From: Candidatus Trichorickettsia mobilis
GTDB taxonomy: Bacteria; Pseudomonadota; Alphaproteobacteria; Rickettsiales; Rickettsiaceae
Reading direction: 5' to 3'
Assembly (NCBI RefSeq): GCF_034366785.1
Contig: NZ_CP112932.1
Location: forward strand, 986,001-1,050,000
Length of the DNA: 64,000 nt
The notes below the pieces were generated by a model, which had not been told where the DNA came from, made no database searches, and was given only the letters and a program-made list of their open reading frames with translations. The translations under genes were made by a program, and so were the position numbers. Shown piece by piece: positions 37,202-46,651 of this stretch. Every line of letters starts with the position of its first letter. Position 1 is the first letter of the stretch.

Positions 37202-37548
37202 ATAATTATCTATACCTAAGAAATTAATTTAAAGTCACTAATTAGAGAACTCTAATAGAATAAAACTATTCTATTAAGAATACTTTTGAAAACTTGCGTC
37301 TTCGGTATGCAAGTTTAGAAGCATTTTGCGCTTCAATCCGCAGCATACATAAAATTTGTTCGAATCTCTACCTCGGCGTAACAACACAATTGTCTGTAGG
37401 AGCAGAGTGTGAGAGGTCTAACCTAAAATTATATATTCAAGCCATAGTGCTAGTCAATTAACAACCTAAAATTTTATGAGATTTAAATTTTGATTCCTAA
37501 TCTACTGCAAGTAAATTTGGTAAATTATAAAAAATTTCTACAAGAGAT
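37202..37548. other. Spacer upstream of the TPR gene
   Basis: No gene is seen. It holds a small inverted repeat AATAGAATAAAACTATTCTATT near 37254 and a degenerate repeat with family E-like words (GCGCTTCAATCCGCAGC; ACAACACAATTGTC) and an AGAGGTCT end near 37413-37420. The promoter of the TPR operon should lie here. Confidence 0.45.
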
Positions 37549-38166
37549 CTATTCTAAATCTGATTGATGCGACAAATTCATGCCGTTCCATCGTTTTATA
37601 GTAGGAGTGTCAATATTAAATAAGTCTAGTACTCTGGCTACCGAATGATTTATAAGATCATTAATATTTTCTGGAGAATTGTAAAAAGCAGGCACAGGTG
37701 GAGCAATGATGGCGCCATATTGTGATGCTTGCAGCATATTTTGTAAATGTCCAATATGTAAGGGGGTCTCTCTAATCATTAAAACTAATCTACGTCTTTC
37801 TTTTAAAGTTACACCTGCTGTACGGCTAATTAAATTATCTTCATAACTACAAGCAATTGAAGCTAAAGTTTTCATACTACATGGGGCAATTATCATGCCC
37901 ATAGTTTGAAAAGAACCACTAGCTATTTTAGAACCTACATCTGTGTAGTTATAAACATAAGTTGCCAAACTCTTTACTTGTTTTATTGAGTAGGTAGTTT
38001 CTTGAGTGATTGTTAGATAAGCAGATTTTGAGATAATTAAATGACTTTGTATATTATGACATTTTAGATGCTCAAGTGCTTTTATGCCATAAATTGCACC
38101 TGATGCTCCTGAGATTGCTACCACTATTTGAGGGATATAGTTATTGTTCATTAGGTCTTCTTGCAT
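37549..38166 (-). CDS. ubiX: Flavin prenyltransferase UbiX
   Basis: Makes prenylated FMN, the cofactor of the UbiD decarboxylase in ubiquinone synthesis. Flavoprotein fold: [20 protein letters not shown] at the N terminus, [27 protein letters not shown] in the middle, and [20 protein letters not shown] (conserved Arg/Glu) after it. The start may be 38166 or the ATG at 38151, which lies directly before the conserved domain. Length about 200 residues, normal. Confidence 0.95.
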   Translation of the reverse strand: MQEDLMNNNYIPQIVVAISGASGAIYGIKALEHLKCHNIQSHLIISKSAYLTITQETTYSIKQVKSLATYVYNYTDVGSKIASGSFQTMGMIIAPCSMKTLASIACSYEDNLISRTAGVTLKERRRLVLMIRETPLHIGHLQNMLQASQYGAIIAPPVPAFYNSPENINDLINHSVARVLDLFNIDTPTIKRWNGMNLSHQSDLE

Positions 38167-38187
38167 AATTTATTCTAGTTATTCATT

Positions 38188-38333
38188 AGACCTTGCTCAC
38201 AAACTCTACTTCTGCGGATGATTTGTACAACAGGTCCGGTACTCGAATCCGAAACAAACCTAGAGTGCGCTGCGGGTCGAGGTTCCGTGTCTCCTTCAAA
38301 TCCTCTCCCAGAAGCGAGTTTCGAAAGAGGTTT
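38188..38333. mobile_element. Family C MITE-like element, copy 2 (diverged ends)
   Basis: 146 bp with ends AGACCTTGCTCACAAACTC and GAGTTTCGAAAGAGGTTT, flanked by ATT at 38185-38187 and 38334-38336. The inner part holds the shared core words CGGTACTCGAATCCG and GGTCGAGGTTCCG. It lies upstream of ubiX. Confidence 0.78.
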
Positions 38334-38581
38334 ATTCTGTATTTTTGTCTAAAAAATTTCTTAACTATACAAACGCTTCATCCCGAAACAAGTTCGGGGT
38401 GACATCTTTTATCTTATGTAATGAGCTATATATTTATCTTTTTTTCAAATTTTTAAAAGAAGCTGTCTAATATTCTTAAGGTTGAGCGTATAGAAAGGGG
38501 AGCGTTATTTGGTTAAAATTAGTTTTGCGCTATTTGTAATCAAGAAGCTTCGGTTATTATAATCGTAGTTATTGGTAGTAT

Positions 38582-38630
38582 ACGCCGGCTCGTGTGTAAG
38601 ATTTATCTACACTCCGAGCAAATTCGGCGT
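38582..38630. terminator. Imperfect hairpin downstream of the HU gene
   Basis: Arms ACGCCGGCTCGTGTGTA and CTACACTCCGAGC...CGGCGT pair with a small bulge around a TTAT loop. It lies 110 bases beyond the HU stop codon and has no strong T run, so it could be a weak terminator or just a repeat. Confidence 0.3.
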
Positions 38631-38739
38631 CAGTAAAATTTTAATCCACCTAACTCGTGGATATCACAGATGTAATATTAAAAAGATGAAATAATTAACG
38701 CAATATTTAAAACATATATTGTAAGCTACTCAAAATAAA

Positions 38740-39012
38740 TTAGTTGCAAGCATCTTTCATCTTTTTTCCGGCTTTAAATACCGGTTGTTTATAAGCTGCA
38801 ATGTGCATTTTTTCACCTGTTTTAGGGTTGCGCCCTTCTCTTGCTTGTCTATTTTGTACTTGAAAAGAACCAAATCCTACTAAATTAATATCGTGTCCTT
38901 TGCTTAAAGCCATGATAACACTATCTGTTACGTTATTTAGAGCTCTTTCAGCATCGGCTTTTGAGTTGCCTGAAAGCTCTGCCATAAGGCTAATCAGTTC
39001 TCCTTTATTCAT
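38740..39012 (-). CDS. hup: DNA-binding protein HU
   Basis: A histone-like dimeric protein that bends and compacts DNA. 90 residues, full length: MNKGELISLMAE start, GFGSFQVQNRQAREGRNPKTG beta-arm with the conserved RxGRNPxTG, and the KPVFKAGKKMKDA end. A Shine-Dalgarno (AGGAGT) precedes the ATG. It is monocistronic, as usual for HU. Confidence 0.97.
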   Translation of the reverse strand: MNKGELISLMAELSGNSKADAERALNNVTDSVIMALSKGHDINLVGFGSFQVQNRQAREGRNPKTGEKMHIAAYKQPVFKAGKKMKDACN

Positions 39013-39243
39013 ATATTACTCCTGTTTAATTTATTGACGTGAATTCTGGTTATAATCAGGGATGAAACACAAGTGTTGCCTGACTATAGTGATGATATAA
39101 CAAATAGAGCATTGATAGCAACTGGAACTATTATGTTTGATATTTTAATAGATTATTTATCTATATAATTTAAATTGTATTGCTGCAATCTTGCATCATA
39201 GTACAATTCTTGGGTGATTTAATCTAATGCTTTTGCAAATTAT

Positions 39244-39600
39244 CTAGAACTGATTTAGTAGTTTAGTGAGCTGATTAGTGTCATTGAGGTTAGCCAGTTC
39301 CTGGTAGCCGCCTATAAAAACTTCGTTAATAAAAATAAAAGGCACTGTTGATTGCCCAGTTTTGTTGCGTAATTTTGCGTATTGTTCTTTATCCCAAGTG
39401 ATATCTATATCGATGTAAGGTATGTCTTTATTATCAAGTAGTTTTTTGGCTTCAATGCAGAAAGAGCATTTTTCTTTGCCATAGATGACAATTTTTCTTT
39501 TATATTCTCTAACGTCTTTAGCTTTTAGGTCTTGACTGTATATTGTATACGCAAGAAAGCAGAGTAATGCTACTATTGGTAGATAAAGACCTTTTATCAT
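39244..39600 (-). CDS. Membrane-anchored glutaredoxin-like protein
   Basis: A thiol-disulfide oxidoreductase of the glutaredoxin family with CSFC as the active site (KEKCSFCIEAKKLL), the cis-Pro segment TVPFIFIN and GGYQEL. Unlike cytoplasmic Grx it begins with a hydrophobic helix (residues 4-20), so it is probably exported or membrane-anchored. 118 residues. The ATG at 39600 is formed at the edge of a family C element, whose end supplies AAGAGG a few bases upstream. Confidence 0.88.
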   Translation of the reverse strand: MIKGLYLPIVALLCFLAYTIYSQDLKAKDVREYKRKIVIYGKEKCSFCIEAKKLLDNKDIPYIDIDITWDKEQYAKLRNKTGQSTVPFIFINEVFIGGYQELANLNDTNQLTKLLNQF

Positions 39601-40093
39601 TAGACCTCTTGCATAACCTAATCTTAGTTGATAATTTTGTTGTCAGCACTTGACTCAAGGCGCAGCATGTACTAGCAACACTTGCAATTCTCGTCTGTAT
39701 TTTCCCTAAAAATTCTTCAACCATTTTTAGGCTATGCAAGAGGTCTATTAGCTGCACGATGTAATCGTTGTCAATATATCACACTATTTTGTTCTAATGA
39801 TATAAATGCGTTGATCTATAAAACATAGCAAAACTATTTCATTAAATCTATACAAATAAAATAATATCAATTCCTACCATAGCATTATACTAAATTCTTG
39901 ATTAAATATCAATAATTATTAGATTCTATAAATATATTTAGTTAAAGATAAAGACGCTTGTATGTTCAGAGTTGCAATAATTTACCCAATATCAATTGAT
40001 AATATATATACAAAAGGATAAGATATTTATTATGAAAATCTGAAAATCTATATTTTCAAACCAATTATTTATTCATGGAGTATTTTGTAATTT
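39601..40093. other. Spacer between divergent glutaredoxin and clpA genes
   Basis: A family C element fills 39602-39747. The rest is AT-rich with no gene seen and should contain the clpA promoter; GGAG at about 40077-40080 is a plausible ribosome site for clpA. Confidence 0.5.
39602..39747. mobile_element. Family C MITE-like element, copy 3
   Basis: 146 bp with ends AGACCTCTTGCATAACCTA and TAGGCTATGCAAGAGGTCT, flanked by ATT at 39599-39601 and 39748-39750. The left duplication overlaps the start codon of the glutaredoxin-like gene. Confidence 0.9.
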
Positions 40094-42466
40094 ATGATCT
40101 CTAAAAACATTGAAGTTATCTTAAATAAGGCTTTGGCAATAGCTAATGAATATCATCATGAATATGCGACATATGAACATTTGCTACTATCATTGCTTGA
40201 GGATAGTGATACGCAAAAACTATTTAAATATTATAAAATTGATGCTGATATTGTTGTAAAAAAACTACGTCGGTATTTACAGCAGGATTTAGCAGAATTA
40301 GTGAACCGTGATAATCTGGATGAGATAAAGCCCACTGCCGGGTTTCAGCGTATTATTCAACGAGCAGCAATTCATGGTCAAGCTAATGGGTTAGCTCGTG
40401 TTAGTGGGGCTTATATGCTTGCCGAGTTTTTTTTAGAACAGGAAGCATATGCTGTTCATTGTTTGCGAGAAAGCAATATAACCAGACAGCATGTATTGAG
40501 TTATCTAGCAAAAAACAGTGGTAAAAAAGGATTACGGCAGTCTCAATCGGAACCTTATTCAACTTTATTATATGATAATAAAGCTAAAGTTGAAAAAAAT
40601 AAGTGCAATCATGATAATATAATAAAAAATAAATCCCAAATGTCAAAATCAACATCTCAACATATAGAATTGGATACTTATTGTGTTAATCTAAATGTAA
40701 AAGCACGTGATGGTAATATAGATTGTTTAGTTGGTAGACAAAATGAAATCCAAAGAACCATAGAAGTATTGTGTCGTCGTCGTAAAAATAATGCTTTATT
40801 GGTAGGTGAACCTGGGGTAGGTAAAACAGCAATAGCCGAGGGGTTAGCGCTTAGGATAGAAAAAGGAGATGTCCCTGATGTGCTAAAACAATCTGTGGTT
40901 TACTCCTTAGATATAGGTAGTGTAGTTGCTGGAACAAAATATCGTGGAGATTTTGAAGAAAGAATAAAGAAAATATTTGCTGAGCTTAAAGCTAGACCAG
41001 AAATTATCCTGTTTATTGATGAAATACACACAATAATAGGAGCTGGCTCTACTACCTCTGGTGCTTTAGATGCCAGTAATTTGTTAAAGCCGGCATTTGC
41101 TAAAGGCGAATTACGCTGTATCGGTTCTACTACTTTTCGTGAATATCATAATTATTTTGAAAAAGATATGGCTCTTGTACGACGTTTCCAAAAAATTATT
41201 ATAGATGAGCCTGATGAGCAAACTACAATTAATATTTTACAAGGTCTTAAAGGGTACTATGAAAAACATCATAAGGTTAAATATGATGATGCAGCTTTAT
41301 CCGCTGCTGTAATATTGTCCGTAAGATATATCAATGACCGGCATCTACCGGATAAAGCAATAGATTTGATGGATGAAGCTGGAGCAAGAAAGAATATTAA
41401 AAATATGCCAGATAGTACTCCTATTGTTACAGTCAAAGATATTGAAGAGTTAGTATCAACTATTGCTAATATTCCTAATCTTTCAGTGAGTGCAAGCGAT
41501 ATTGTCGGTTTAAGAGATTTGGAAGGAAATTTAAAAAATTATATCTTCGGACAGGATGAAGCAGTTGCCAAACTGGTTGCAAGTATTAAATTATCACGAG
41601 CCGGTTTGAAAAAGAATACACGTCCAACCGGTTGTTACCTTTTTGCCGGTACTACTGGTGTAGGCAAAACCGAGTTGGCAAAACAGCTGGCCAAATTTTG
41701 TAACATGGAACTTATTCAGTTAGACATGTCAGAATTTTCTGAAAAACATTCAATGTCCAGGTTATTAGGTAGTCCACCTGGATATACTGGTTTTGATCAA
41801 GGGGGGCAGTTAACTGAAGAGGTAGATAAATATCAATATTCAGTAGTATTATTTGATGAAATCGAAAAGGCTCATCCAGAAATTCTCAATTTATTACTGC
41901 AAATTATGGATGAAGGCACAATAACTGATAACACTGGTAAAGAAGTTAATTTTAGTCATACTATTATTATATTAACCACTAATCTGGGATCTGAGGCTGC
42001 CACAAAGACTCCTATGGGCTTTAGTAGAAATGATTATAGTAAGAAGCATAATGCAAGTTTAGAAGCTATTAATTTGGTGTTTACTCCAGAGCTTCGTAAT
42101 CGCTTGGATAGTATTATCATATTTAATCCTTTAGATGATAAAATCATTAATATGATAATAGAAAAGAATCTAAAAGAGCTAGCTGCTCAGTTAATTGAAC
42201 GTGATGTGCAAATTTCAGTTAATCAATCGGTGACTAAATATTTAGCAAATAATTGTTTGGCTCAAGAAAATGGCGCACGTATTTTAGATCGAATAATTGA
42301 TAATACTTTAAAGCAGCCAATTGCTGATGAAATTTTGTTTGGTAAGTTGCAGAATGGTGGTAGCGTATCAATTGCCGCAACTAAGTCTGGTGACTTAAAA
42401 TTTAAATTTGTTGGTAAATCAAAAACTGAATCTACCAATCAACTAGAATATAGTGGAGAGGTCTAG
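40094..42466 (+). CDS. clpA: ATP-dependent Clp protease ATPase subunit ClpA
   Basis: AAA+ unfoldase that feeds substrates to ClpP. The N domain (about 1-145) is followed by AAA module 1 with Walker A LLVGEPGVGKTAIAE near 236 and AAA module 2 with Walker A FAGTTGVGKTELAK near 518 and Walker B VVLFDEIEKAHP. The lack of a long middle coiled-coil domain separates it from ClpB. 790 residues, slightly longer than E. coli ClpA because of a polar insert after the N domain. Its adaptor clpS is not adjacent. Confidence 0.96.
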   Translation: MISKNIEVILNKALAIANEYHHEYATYEHLLLSLLEDSDTQKLFKYYKIDADIVVKKLRRYLQQDLAELVNRDNLDEIKPTAGFQRIIQRAAIHGQANGLARVSGAYMLAEFFLEQEAYAVHCLRESNITRQHVLSYLAKNSGKKGLRQSQSEPYSTLLYDNKAKVEKNKCNHDNIIKNKSQMSKSTSQHIELDTYCVNLNVKARDGNIDCLVGRQNEIQRTIEVLCRRRKNNALLVGEPGVGKTAIAEGLALRIEKGDVPDVLKQSVVYSLDIGSVVAGTKYRGDFEERIKKIFAELKARPEIILFIDEIHTIIGAGSTTSGALDASNLLKPAFAKGELRCIGSTTFREYHNYFEKDMALVRRFQKIIIDEPDEQTTINILQGLKGYYEKHHKVKYDDAALSAAVILSVRYINDRHLPDKAIDLMDEAGARKNIKNMPDSTPIVTVKDIEELVSTIANIPNLSVSASDIVGLRDLEGNLKNYIFGQDEAVAKLVASIKLSRAGLKKNTRPTGCYLFAGTTGVGKTELAKQLAKFCNMELIQLDMSEFSEKHSMSRLLGSPPGYTGFDQGGQLTEEVDKYQYSVVLFDEIEKAHPEILNLLLQIMDEGTITDNTGKEVNFSHTIIILTTNLGSEAATKTPMGFSRNDYSKKHNASLEAINLVFTPELRNRLDSIIIFNPLDDKIINMIIEKNLKELAAQLIERDVQISVNQSVTKYLANNCLAQENGARILDRIIDNTLKQPIADEILFGKLQNGGSVSIAATKSGDLKFKFVGKSKTESTNQLEYSGEV

Positions 42467-42523
42467 GAGCATGTCAGATCAGTAGATAAAATTACCTCTT
42501 ATATCTACTGATCTGACATGATC
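42467..42523. mobile_element. Family D element, short internally deleted copy
   Basis: 57 bp palindrome with arms GAGCATGTCAGATCAGTAGAT and ATCTACTGATCTGACATGATC around AAAATTACCTCTTAT. It begins directly after the clpA stop codon and could fold into a hairpin acting as a terminator. Confidence 0.75.
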
Positions 42524-42609
42524 TAATATTATTCTTGACATATTATAGCAGGAAATGTATTTATTTCTTATGGGTACTAAAGTCTAAATAAAAATATAGA
42601 GTGTTGAAC

Positions 42610-43101
42610 GTGAAAACTTATTCTGCAAAGCCATCAGAAATTAATAAAAAATGGTGGGTTATAGATGCAAAAGATGTGGTTCTTGGAAGATTAGCAGCTG
42701 AAGTATCAAAGATGTTGCGTGGTAAACATAAAGCTAGCTTTACTCCGCATATGGATTGTGGCGATTATATAATAATAGTGAATGCTGCTCAAGTACATTT
42801 AACTGGTAAAAAATCTGATCTTAAGGATGGGAAATTTTATCATCGGCATACAGGATTTCCAGGTGGAATCAAAACTACTACAGCAGGCAAAATGTTGGTT
42901 GGAAAACACCCAGAGCGTGTTATAAAACTCGCTGTAAAAAGAATGATAACTAGAAATGTTTTGGGTTCCAAGCAAGTTAGCAATCTGTATGTATATCCAG
43001 ACGATAGTCACCCGCATCAAGCGCAGCAACCTGAAATATACGACTTTGGGAATAAAAATAATAAAAACAAGAAATTAAATTCATATGATGATAAGCACTA
43101 A
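42610..43101 (+). CDS. rplM: 50S ribosomal protein L13
   Basis: Large-subunit ribosomal protein; early assembly. Typical start [20 protein letters not shown] from the GTG at 42610 (an upstream GTG at 42601 is possible), followed by [18 protein letters not shown] and [19 protein letters not shown]. The C terminus carries an extra polar, Asn/Lys-rich tail of about 15 residues. It overlaps the rpsI start by 17 bases, the usual L13-S9 operon. Confidence 0.97.
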   Translation: MKTYSAKPSEINKKWWVIDAKDVVLGRLAAEVSKMLRGKHKASFTPHMDCGDYIIIVNAAQVHLTGKKSDLKDGKFYHRHTGFPGGIKTTTAGKMLVGKHPERVIKLAVKRMITRNVLGSKQVSNLYVYPDDSHPHQAQQPEIYDFGNKNNKNKKLNSYDDKH

Positions 43102-43528
43102 AAGTAGCACGACTGCAAAACAACAGACCGAGCAAAGCAAAAGTAAACAAGCTTATGGAACCGGTAGAAGGAAAAACGCTATTGCCAGAGTATGGGTAAG
43201 TCATGGTACGGGAGCTATTATAGTAAATAAAAAATCATTGGATCAATATTTTCCACGTGAGGCTCATGTAAAAACCATTTTGCAGCCCTTGGCCATGACT
43301 AAAGTGCTCGGTCAATATAATATTACTTGTACAGTAAAAGGTGGCGGTTGTTCAGGACAAGCAGGAGCAATAGTACACGGTATGGCACGAGCTCTAAATG
43401 AGTTTATTCCAGAATTACATCAGATGTTACGTAATGGTGGTTTCTTAACTAGAGACTCAAGAGTTGTCGAACGTAAAAAATATGGTAGACATAAGGCTCG
43501 TAAGAGTACTCAGTTCTCAAAACGTTAA
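43085..43528 (+). CDS. rpsI: 30S ribosomal protein S9
   Basis: Small-subunit ribosomal protein whose C-terminal tail reaches the P site. Core [34 protein letters not shown] and the conserved end [14 protein letters not shown]. The N terminus has an extra Ser/Gln/Lys-rich stretch of about 20 residues overlapping rplM; an internal start would be in better agreement with short S9 proteins, but no internal ATG lies before the core. Confidence 0.97.
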   Translation: MMISTKSSTTAKQQTEQSKSKQAYGTGRRKNAIARVWVSHGTGAIIVNKKSLDQYFPREAHVKTILQPLAMTKVLGQYNITCTVKGGGCSGQAGAIVHGMARALNEFIPELHQMLRNGGFLTRDSRVVERKKYGRHKARKSTQFSKR

Positions 43529-43748
43529 TGGATTTGTGCAGTTAGTGGTTGTTGAAATTTAGCTGCCTAAAATTATAGCAAAATTACTAAAATTCTGATA
43601 TTAGCTCTCTCTTAAAACGCAACTTGATACGAGAGAGGTAGTATCAAAAGACACCACGCCTGACTTGATGACCAATATAATTTTAGGTTTGTTAAGAAAT
43701 GCTGATCTGCCTGTGTATAAATCATCTGCAATAATGTATAGTTTCTGA

Positions 43749-43891
43749 GAGCCTGTCTTGAAAGTCTATATAAGAGAGGAAGTTTTAGGAAAAACGAAGT
43801 CGAGTACCGCAGCGTACTTTTGGGTACGTGAGGAACGGAGACGAGTTTTGACAACAAAATTACCTCTTATATAGACTTTCAAGACAGGCTC
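43749..43891. mobile_element. Family D MITE-like element, copy 2
   Basis: 143 bp with ends GAGCCTGTCTTGAAAGTCTA and its complement, flanked by TGA on both sides (43746-43748 and 43892-43894). The core includes AAACGAAGTCGAGTACCGC and GGAACGGAGACGAGTTTTGA. The TNA-type duplication fits the other copies. Confidence 0.85.
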
Positions 43892-44021
43892 TGAGAGATG
43901 CTTATTAAATTTCAGGAATAAACTTTAGAGTTGCTATAGGTTTCATTAGGTATAGTAAAGCTATAGAGTAAGCCTACAAAATTTTGTACGTAGTGCCAGT
44001 GATATAGTAAGCATTGTTCAT

Positions 44022-44210
44022 AGGTTTTAGAAAAAGTCATCACTGTGAGCAAGTGTTTACTCGCACGGCAACCCGCTCTTTAATAAGGTGCGTGGCTCTC
44101 TCTTACTCGAGTTGATTTCTGGGATCACCACGGAGCTTAATGACTTCTCGTGATGATACCTTGTAGATGACATACTAACATTCAAACTAAAAAACTCGTG
44201 AACACTCACG
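44022..44210. repeat. Dispersed repeat family A, copy 3
   Basis: Shares with the other copies GTTTTAGAAAAAGTC at one end, TTGATTTCTGGGATCACCACG, GGAGCTTAATGACTTC, ACCTTGTAGATGACATACT and the end ACTCGTGAACACTCACG. The left part is diverged. Confidence 0.7.
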
Positions 44211-44357
44211 TGAGAGAAGCTATAGCTAAAGTCAGTAAGCTTGGGACGATAAATTGCAGCATGAACTGCGCAAAGCGTAAGAATACGTGAGCACATGTGA
44301 AGTGCGTAAAGTTTAAAGAGTAAAAGGCTCTGACCGACGCTATATATAATATTTTAT

Positions 44358-44434
44358 GGCGAGGTAGCTCAGTTGGTTAGAGCAGCGGAATCATAATCCG
44401 CATGTCGGGGGTTCAATTCCCTCTCTCGCTACCA
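44358..44434 (+). tRNA. tRNA-Met (anticodon CAT)
   Basis: Acceptor GGCGAGG pairs with TCTCGCT (G-U at the end), D arm GCTCAGTTGGTTAGAGC, anticodon stem GCGGA/TCCGC with loop ATCATAA (anticodon CAT), T arm GGGGG-TTCAATT-CCCTC, and encoded CCA. The form fits an elongator tRNA-Met; a tRNA-Ile with modified C34 is less likely. Confidence 0.93.
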
Positions 44435-44475
44435 TCAGAATATTTTATTTTTACTATATCACGATTGAGAAAGCT

Positions 44476-44850
44476 CTACATTTCTTGATAAACATTCGAA
44501 TCTATGCCCATCAGTAACTCTAAGGCCTGCAAATTATCGTTATCACAAATTTCTTCCACAAAATCTTTACAATTAATACTAAGATGACTCATTAAGCTAA
44601 TCAGGTGTGATGTAACTTTATTACCATGATTATCTGAGAACTTTTTTAATAACTTAGGATAATTTAGTAGTATATTATCATATACAATTTCAATGAAACT
44701 AAATATATTGCAGGAGGAGCATTCCCATCTCTTGCCTCAATGAAAGTAATAATAAGATTATAACTATTTTCTTGGAGTAAATAATGATTTAAAGAGTTAT
44801 AGTTTTGTTTAGAGAAATGAATTATTATTTTCTGAATGATTTTTGTTACT
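44476..44850 (-). pseudogene. Frameshifted gene remnant, unknown function
   Basis: On the minus strand a first frame reads KIIQKIIIHFSKQNYNSLNH and on to FIEARDGNAPPAIYLVSLK; a shift then leads to FIEIVYDNILLNYPKLLKK and ISLMSHLSINCKDFVEEI, ending with a TAG at 44476-44478. The residues look like a helical, Asn- and Leu-rich Rickettsiales hypothetical protein. No family is recognised. No good start codon is seen, so it is likely a decaying fragment. Confidence 0.5.
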
Positions 44851-44859
44851 GATTATTAT

Positions 44860-45741
44860 TTATATATCAAAATTAAGCAATTCCTTAGATTCACGTAACC
44901 CTAGACATAAATCAAACAGTTGGTTCATATATTTTTCCCTGACAATATGTAAACTATGCAACTGTAATCTACGTAATTCTTTGGTAGTTATAGGCAAAGA
45001 GTAACAAATTTTTACCAAATCATCATCGGTAGCGAAATGTCTTTTAGGGATATTGATATTGATTGCACAGCTTTCACGGAAAGCGGCAATTATTTGCATT
45101 CGATAAATAAAATCTTTAGAACGGTCTTGAAATTTTACCTTTTTCCAAGCCTCAGTATAGTTTACAGTATAATTTTCTGTTTTTAATAAAGTGATAATTG
45201 CATTATTATAAATATCATTTAAGTGATGAGAGTCTATAATGTTCTGTAAATATTGATAAAGTGAGTGCAGATATTCTACATCTATAATTGCATATTGTAA
45301 CATTTGATGTGGTAATGGACGTTGTAGCCAATTAGCTGTTTGATAAGTTTTATCGATATCAACCTTACAAATAATTTTGCATAAATCACTATAGCTTAAT
45401 GCAATCCCTAATCCCGTCACTCTAGCGGCAAGTTGCGTATCAAAAACATTCTTTGGTAATTTTTTAAAAATATGATAAAAAATTTCAAAATCTTCTCGTG
45501 GAGAATGAAATATTTTCAAAATTTGATCATTTAACAAGATATTTTTGATTTTAGTCAGATTTAAACCAGCGAGAGCGTCGACCACTAGCTGATGTTTATT
45601 GCTAATAATTTGGATAATACTTAACTCTGCATAATATGTGTGTCTACGCTCAAACTCAGTGTCAATACAGACTATTTTTGAGTCATTAATGATGATATCA
45701 CAAAATTCATCTAATTGTTGTTGAGTATTAATTAGTATCAT
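44860..45741 (-). CDS. rnd: Ribonuclease D
   Basis: A 3'-5' exoribonuclease that matures tRNA 3' ends. DEDD exonuclease motifs: VCIDTEFERRHTYY (Asp and Glu), IFHSPREDFEIFY (Asp), and YAIIDVEYLHSLYQYL (Tyr and Asp). A helical HRDC-like part follows to residue 293, shorter than in E. coli (about 375), as in other Rickettsiales. It follows a 60-codon frame by 25 bases. Confidence 0.93.
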   Translation of the reverse strand: MILINTQQQLDEFCDIIINDSKIVCIDTEFERRHTYYAELSIIQIISNKHQLVVDALAGLNLTKIKNILLNDQILKIFHSPREDFEIFYHIFKKLPKNVFDTQLAARVTGLGIALSYSDLCKIICKVDIDKTYQTANWLQRPLPHQMLQYAIIDVEYLHSLYQYLQNIIDSHHLNDIYNNAIITLLKTENYTVNYTEAWKKVKFQDRSKDFIYRMQIIAAFRESCAININIPKRHFATDDDLVKICYSLPITTKELRRLQLHSLHIVREKYMNQLFDLCLGLRESKELLNFDI

Positions 45742-45766
45742 TTGGTTTGAGTTAATCTAATTAATA

Positions 45767-45949
45767 TTAATTGGAATCTTCCATTGCACTGTTTTCTCCA
45801 GCAACTGATATTTCTGTAGTATCTACCAGCACATGCAAGTGATTGATTGGTTCGATGGTAATATTCTTTCCTATTTTTAAATGCTTTACATAAGTTGCTC
45901 TTTGTAAAATTAGAGTAGCATTATTGTCAATTATTAATAGCATAACCAT
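45767..45949 (-). CDS. Possible small protein upstream of rnd
   Basis: A 60-codon frame between the PAP2 gene and rnd on the same strand, 31 bases after the first and 25 before the second. The residues show alternating hydrophobic strands (LLIIDNNATLILQRATYV; GKNITIEPINHLHVLV) with no recognised motif. The ribosome site is weak. It may be a real small beta-rich protein or a chance frame. Confidence 0.4.
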   Translation of the reverse strand: MVMLLIIDNNATLILQRATYVKHLKIGKNITIEPINHLHVLVDTTEISVAGENSAMEDSN

Positions 45950-45980
45950 CTTGATTTTTTTCTAATTTCATAAATATCAA

Positions 45981-46637
45981 TCAATTTGCAAATAATTTAA
46001 TATTTATAATATTGCCAATAGTTTTAAGTAGATTTTGTATTAACAATCTATAAATTATATTACCAATAATAATTACAAAAATAATAATTAAAAAAGAGTA
46101 AAGAATATCTGCTGGATAATGCATTGCTAAAGTAATCCGTGATAAACCAACCATCAACACTATACCAGCAGCAAAGAGCTTTTGTTTGACATTTAAATAT
46201 GACCAAATACAATATGCTATCAATAAAGCAAGGCCTGTATGAGCACTAGGAAAGCTGGACAGACATCTTTCCGTACTAATGTCAGTTATAGTGACAAAAT
46301 TTATTGGTGGTGATGAACAAAATGGCCTTGGTAAATTAAAAGAGAATTTAAGCAAGCTATATACCAAACCAAAAACTACATATATAATCCCGATTTTTGC
46401 TAGTTCATTATAAATAAGCCAAAATTTTAAATTTCGTTGAGTGATGTCAGAAATTTTTTGTAATTTTAGATAAAAATAAATAGCACTTACTATATAATAT
46501 ACAGCAAAATTACCAATAAAGAAAGACCAGGTAATAATTTGTAAAAAATATGGCAATATACCAATATTAGTGCTAAGGTTTATCAGTACAAATAATTTTT
46601 GATTCCAACCGTAAAAATTATAAAATATTTCAAACAT
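45981..46637 (-). CDS. PAP2-family membrane phosphatase
   Basis: A membrane acid phosphatase, possibly of lipid phosphates (undecaprenyl-PP or lipid A). PAP2 motifs: KFSFNLPRPF, LSSFPSAHTG (PSGH-like) and SRITLAMHYPADIL. About six hydrophobic helices. I chose the ATG at 46637 (MFEIFYNF); a longer frame opens at 46739, but that extension overlaps the start of the oppositely oriented MBL gene. About 218 residues, as expected. Confidence 0.88.
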   Translation of the reverse strand: MFEIFYNFYGWNQKLFVLINLSTNIGILPYFLQIITWSFFIGNFAVYYIVSAIYFYLKLQKISDITQRNLKFWLIYNELAKIGIIYVVFGLVYSLLKFSFNLPRPFCSSPPINFVTITDISTERCLSSFPSAHTGLALLIAYCIWSYLNVKQKLFAAGIVLMVGLSRITLAMHYPADILYSFLIIIFVIIIGNIIYRLLIQNLLKTIGNIINIKLFAN

Positions 46638-46651
46638 CTTATTGTATATAT

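Larger units (their letters stand above)
38167..38739. other. Spacer between ubiX and the HU gene
   Basis: No gene is seen. A family C element occupies 38188-38333. A short CATCCCGAAACAAGTTCGGGGTGAC hairpin is at about 38381-38405, and an imperfect long hairpin is at 38582-38630 (ACGCCGGCTCG and CGAG/CGGCGT arms). The rest is AT-rich. Confidence 0.6.
43529..44357. other. Long repeat-filled spacer between rpsI and tRNA-Met
   Basis: No gene is seen in these 829 bases. A family D element (43749-43891) and a family A repeat (about 44022-44210) are present; the remainder has no clear structure. Confidence 0.6.

Noticed and set aside
43612..43857. 81-codon minus-strand frame after rpsI
   Set aside because: It overlaps a family D element; residues such as SKLVSVPHVPKSTLRYSTSF are repeat-derived and recur in other element copies.
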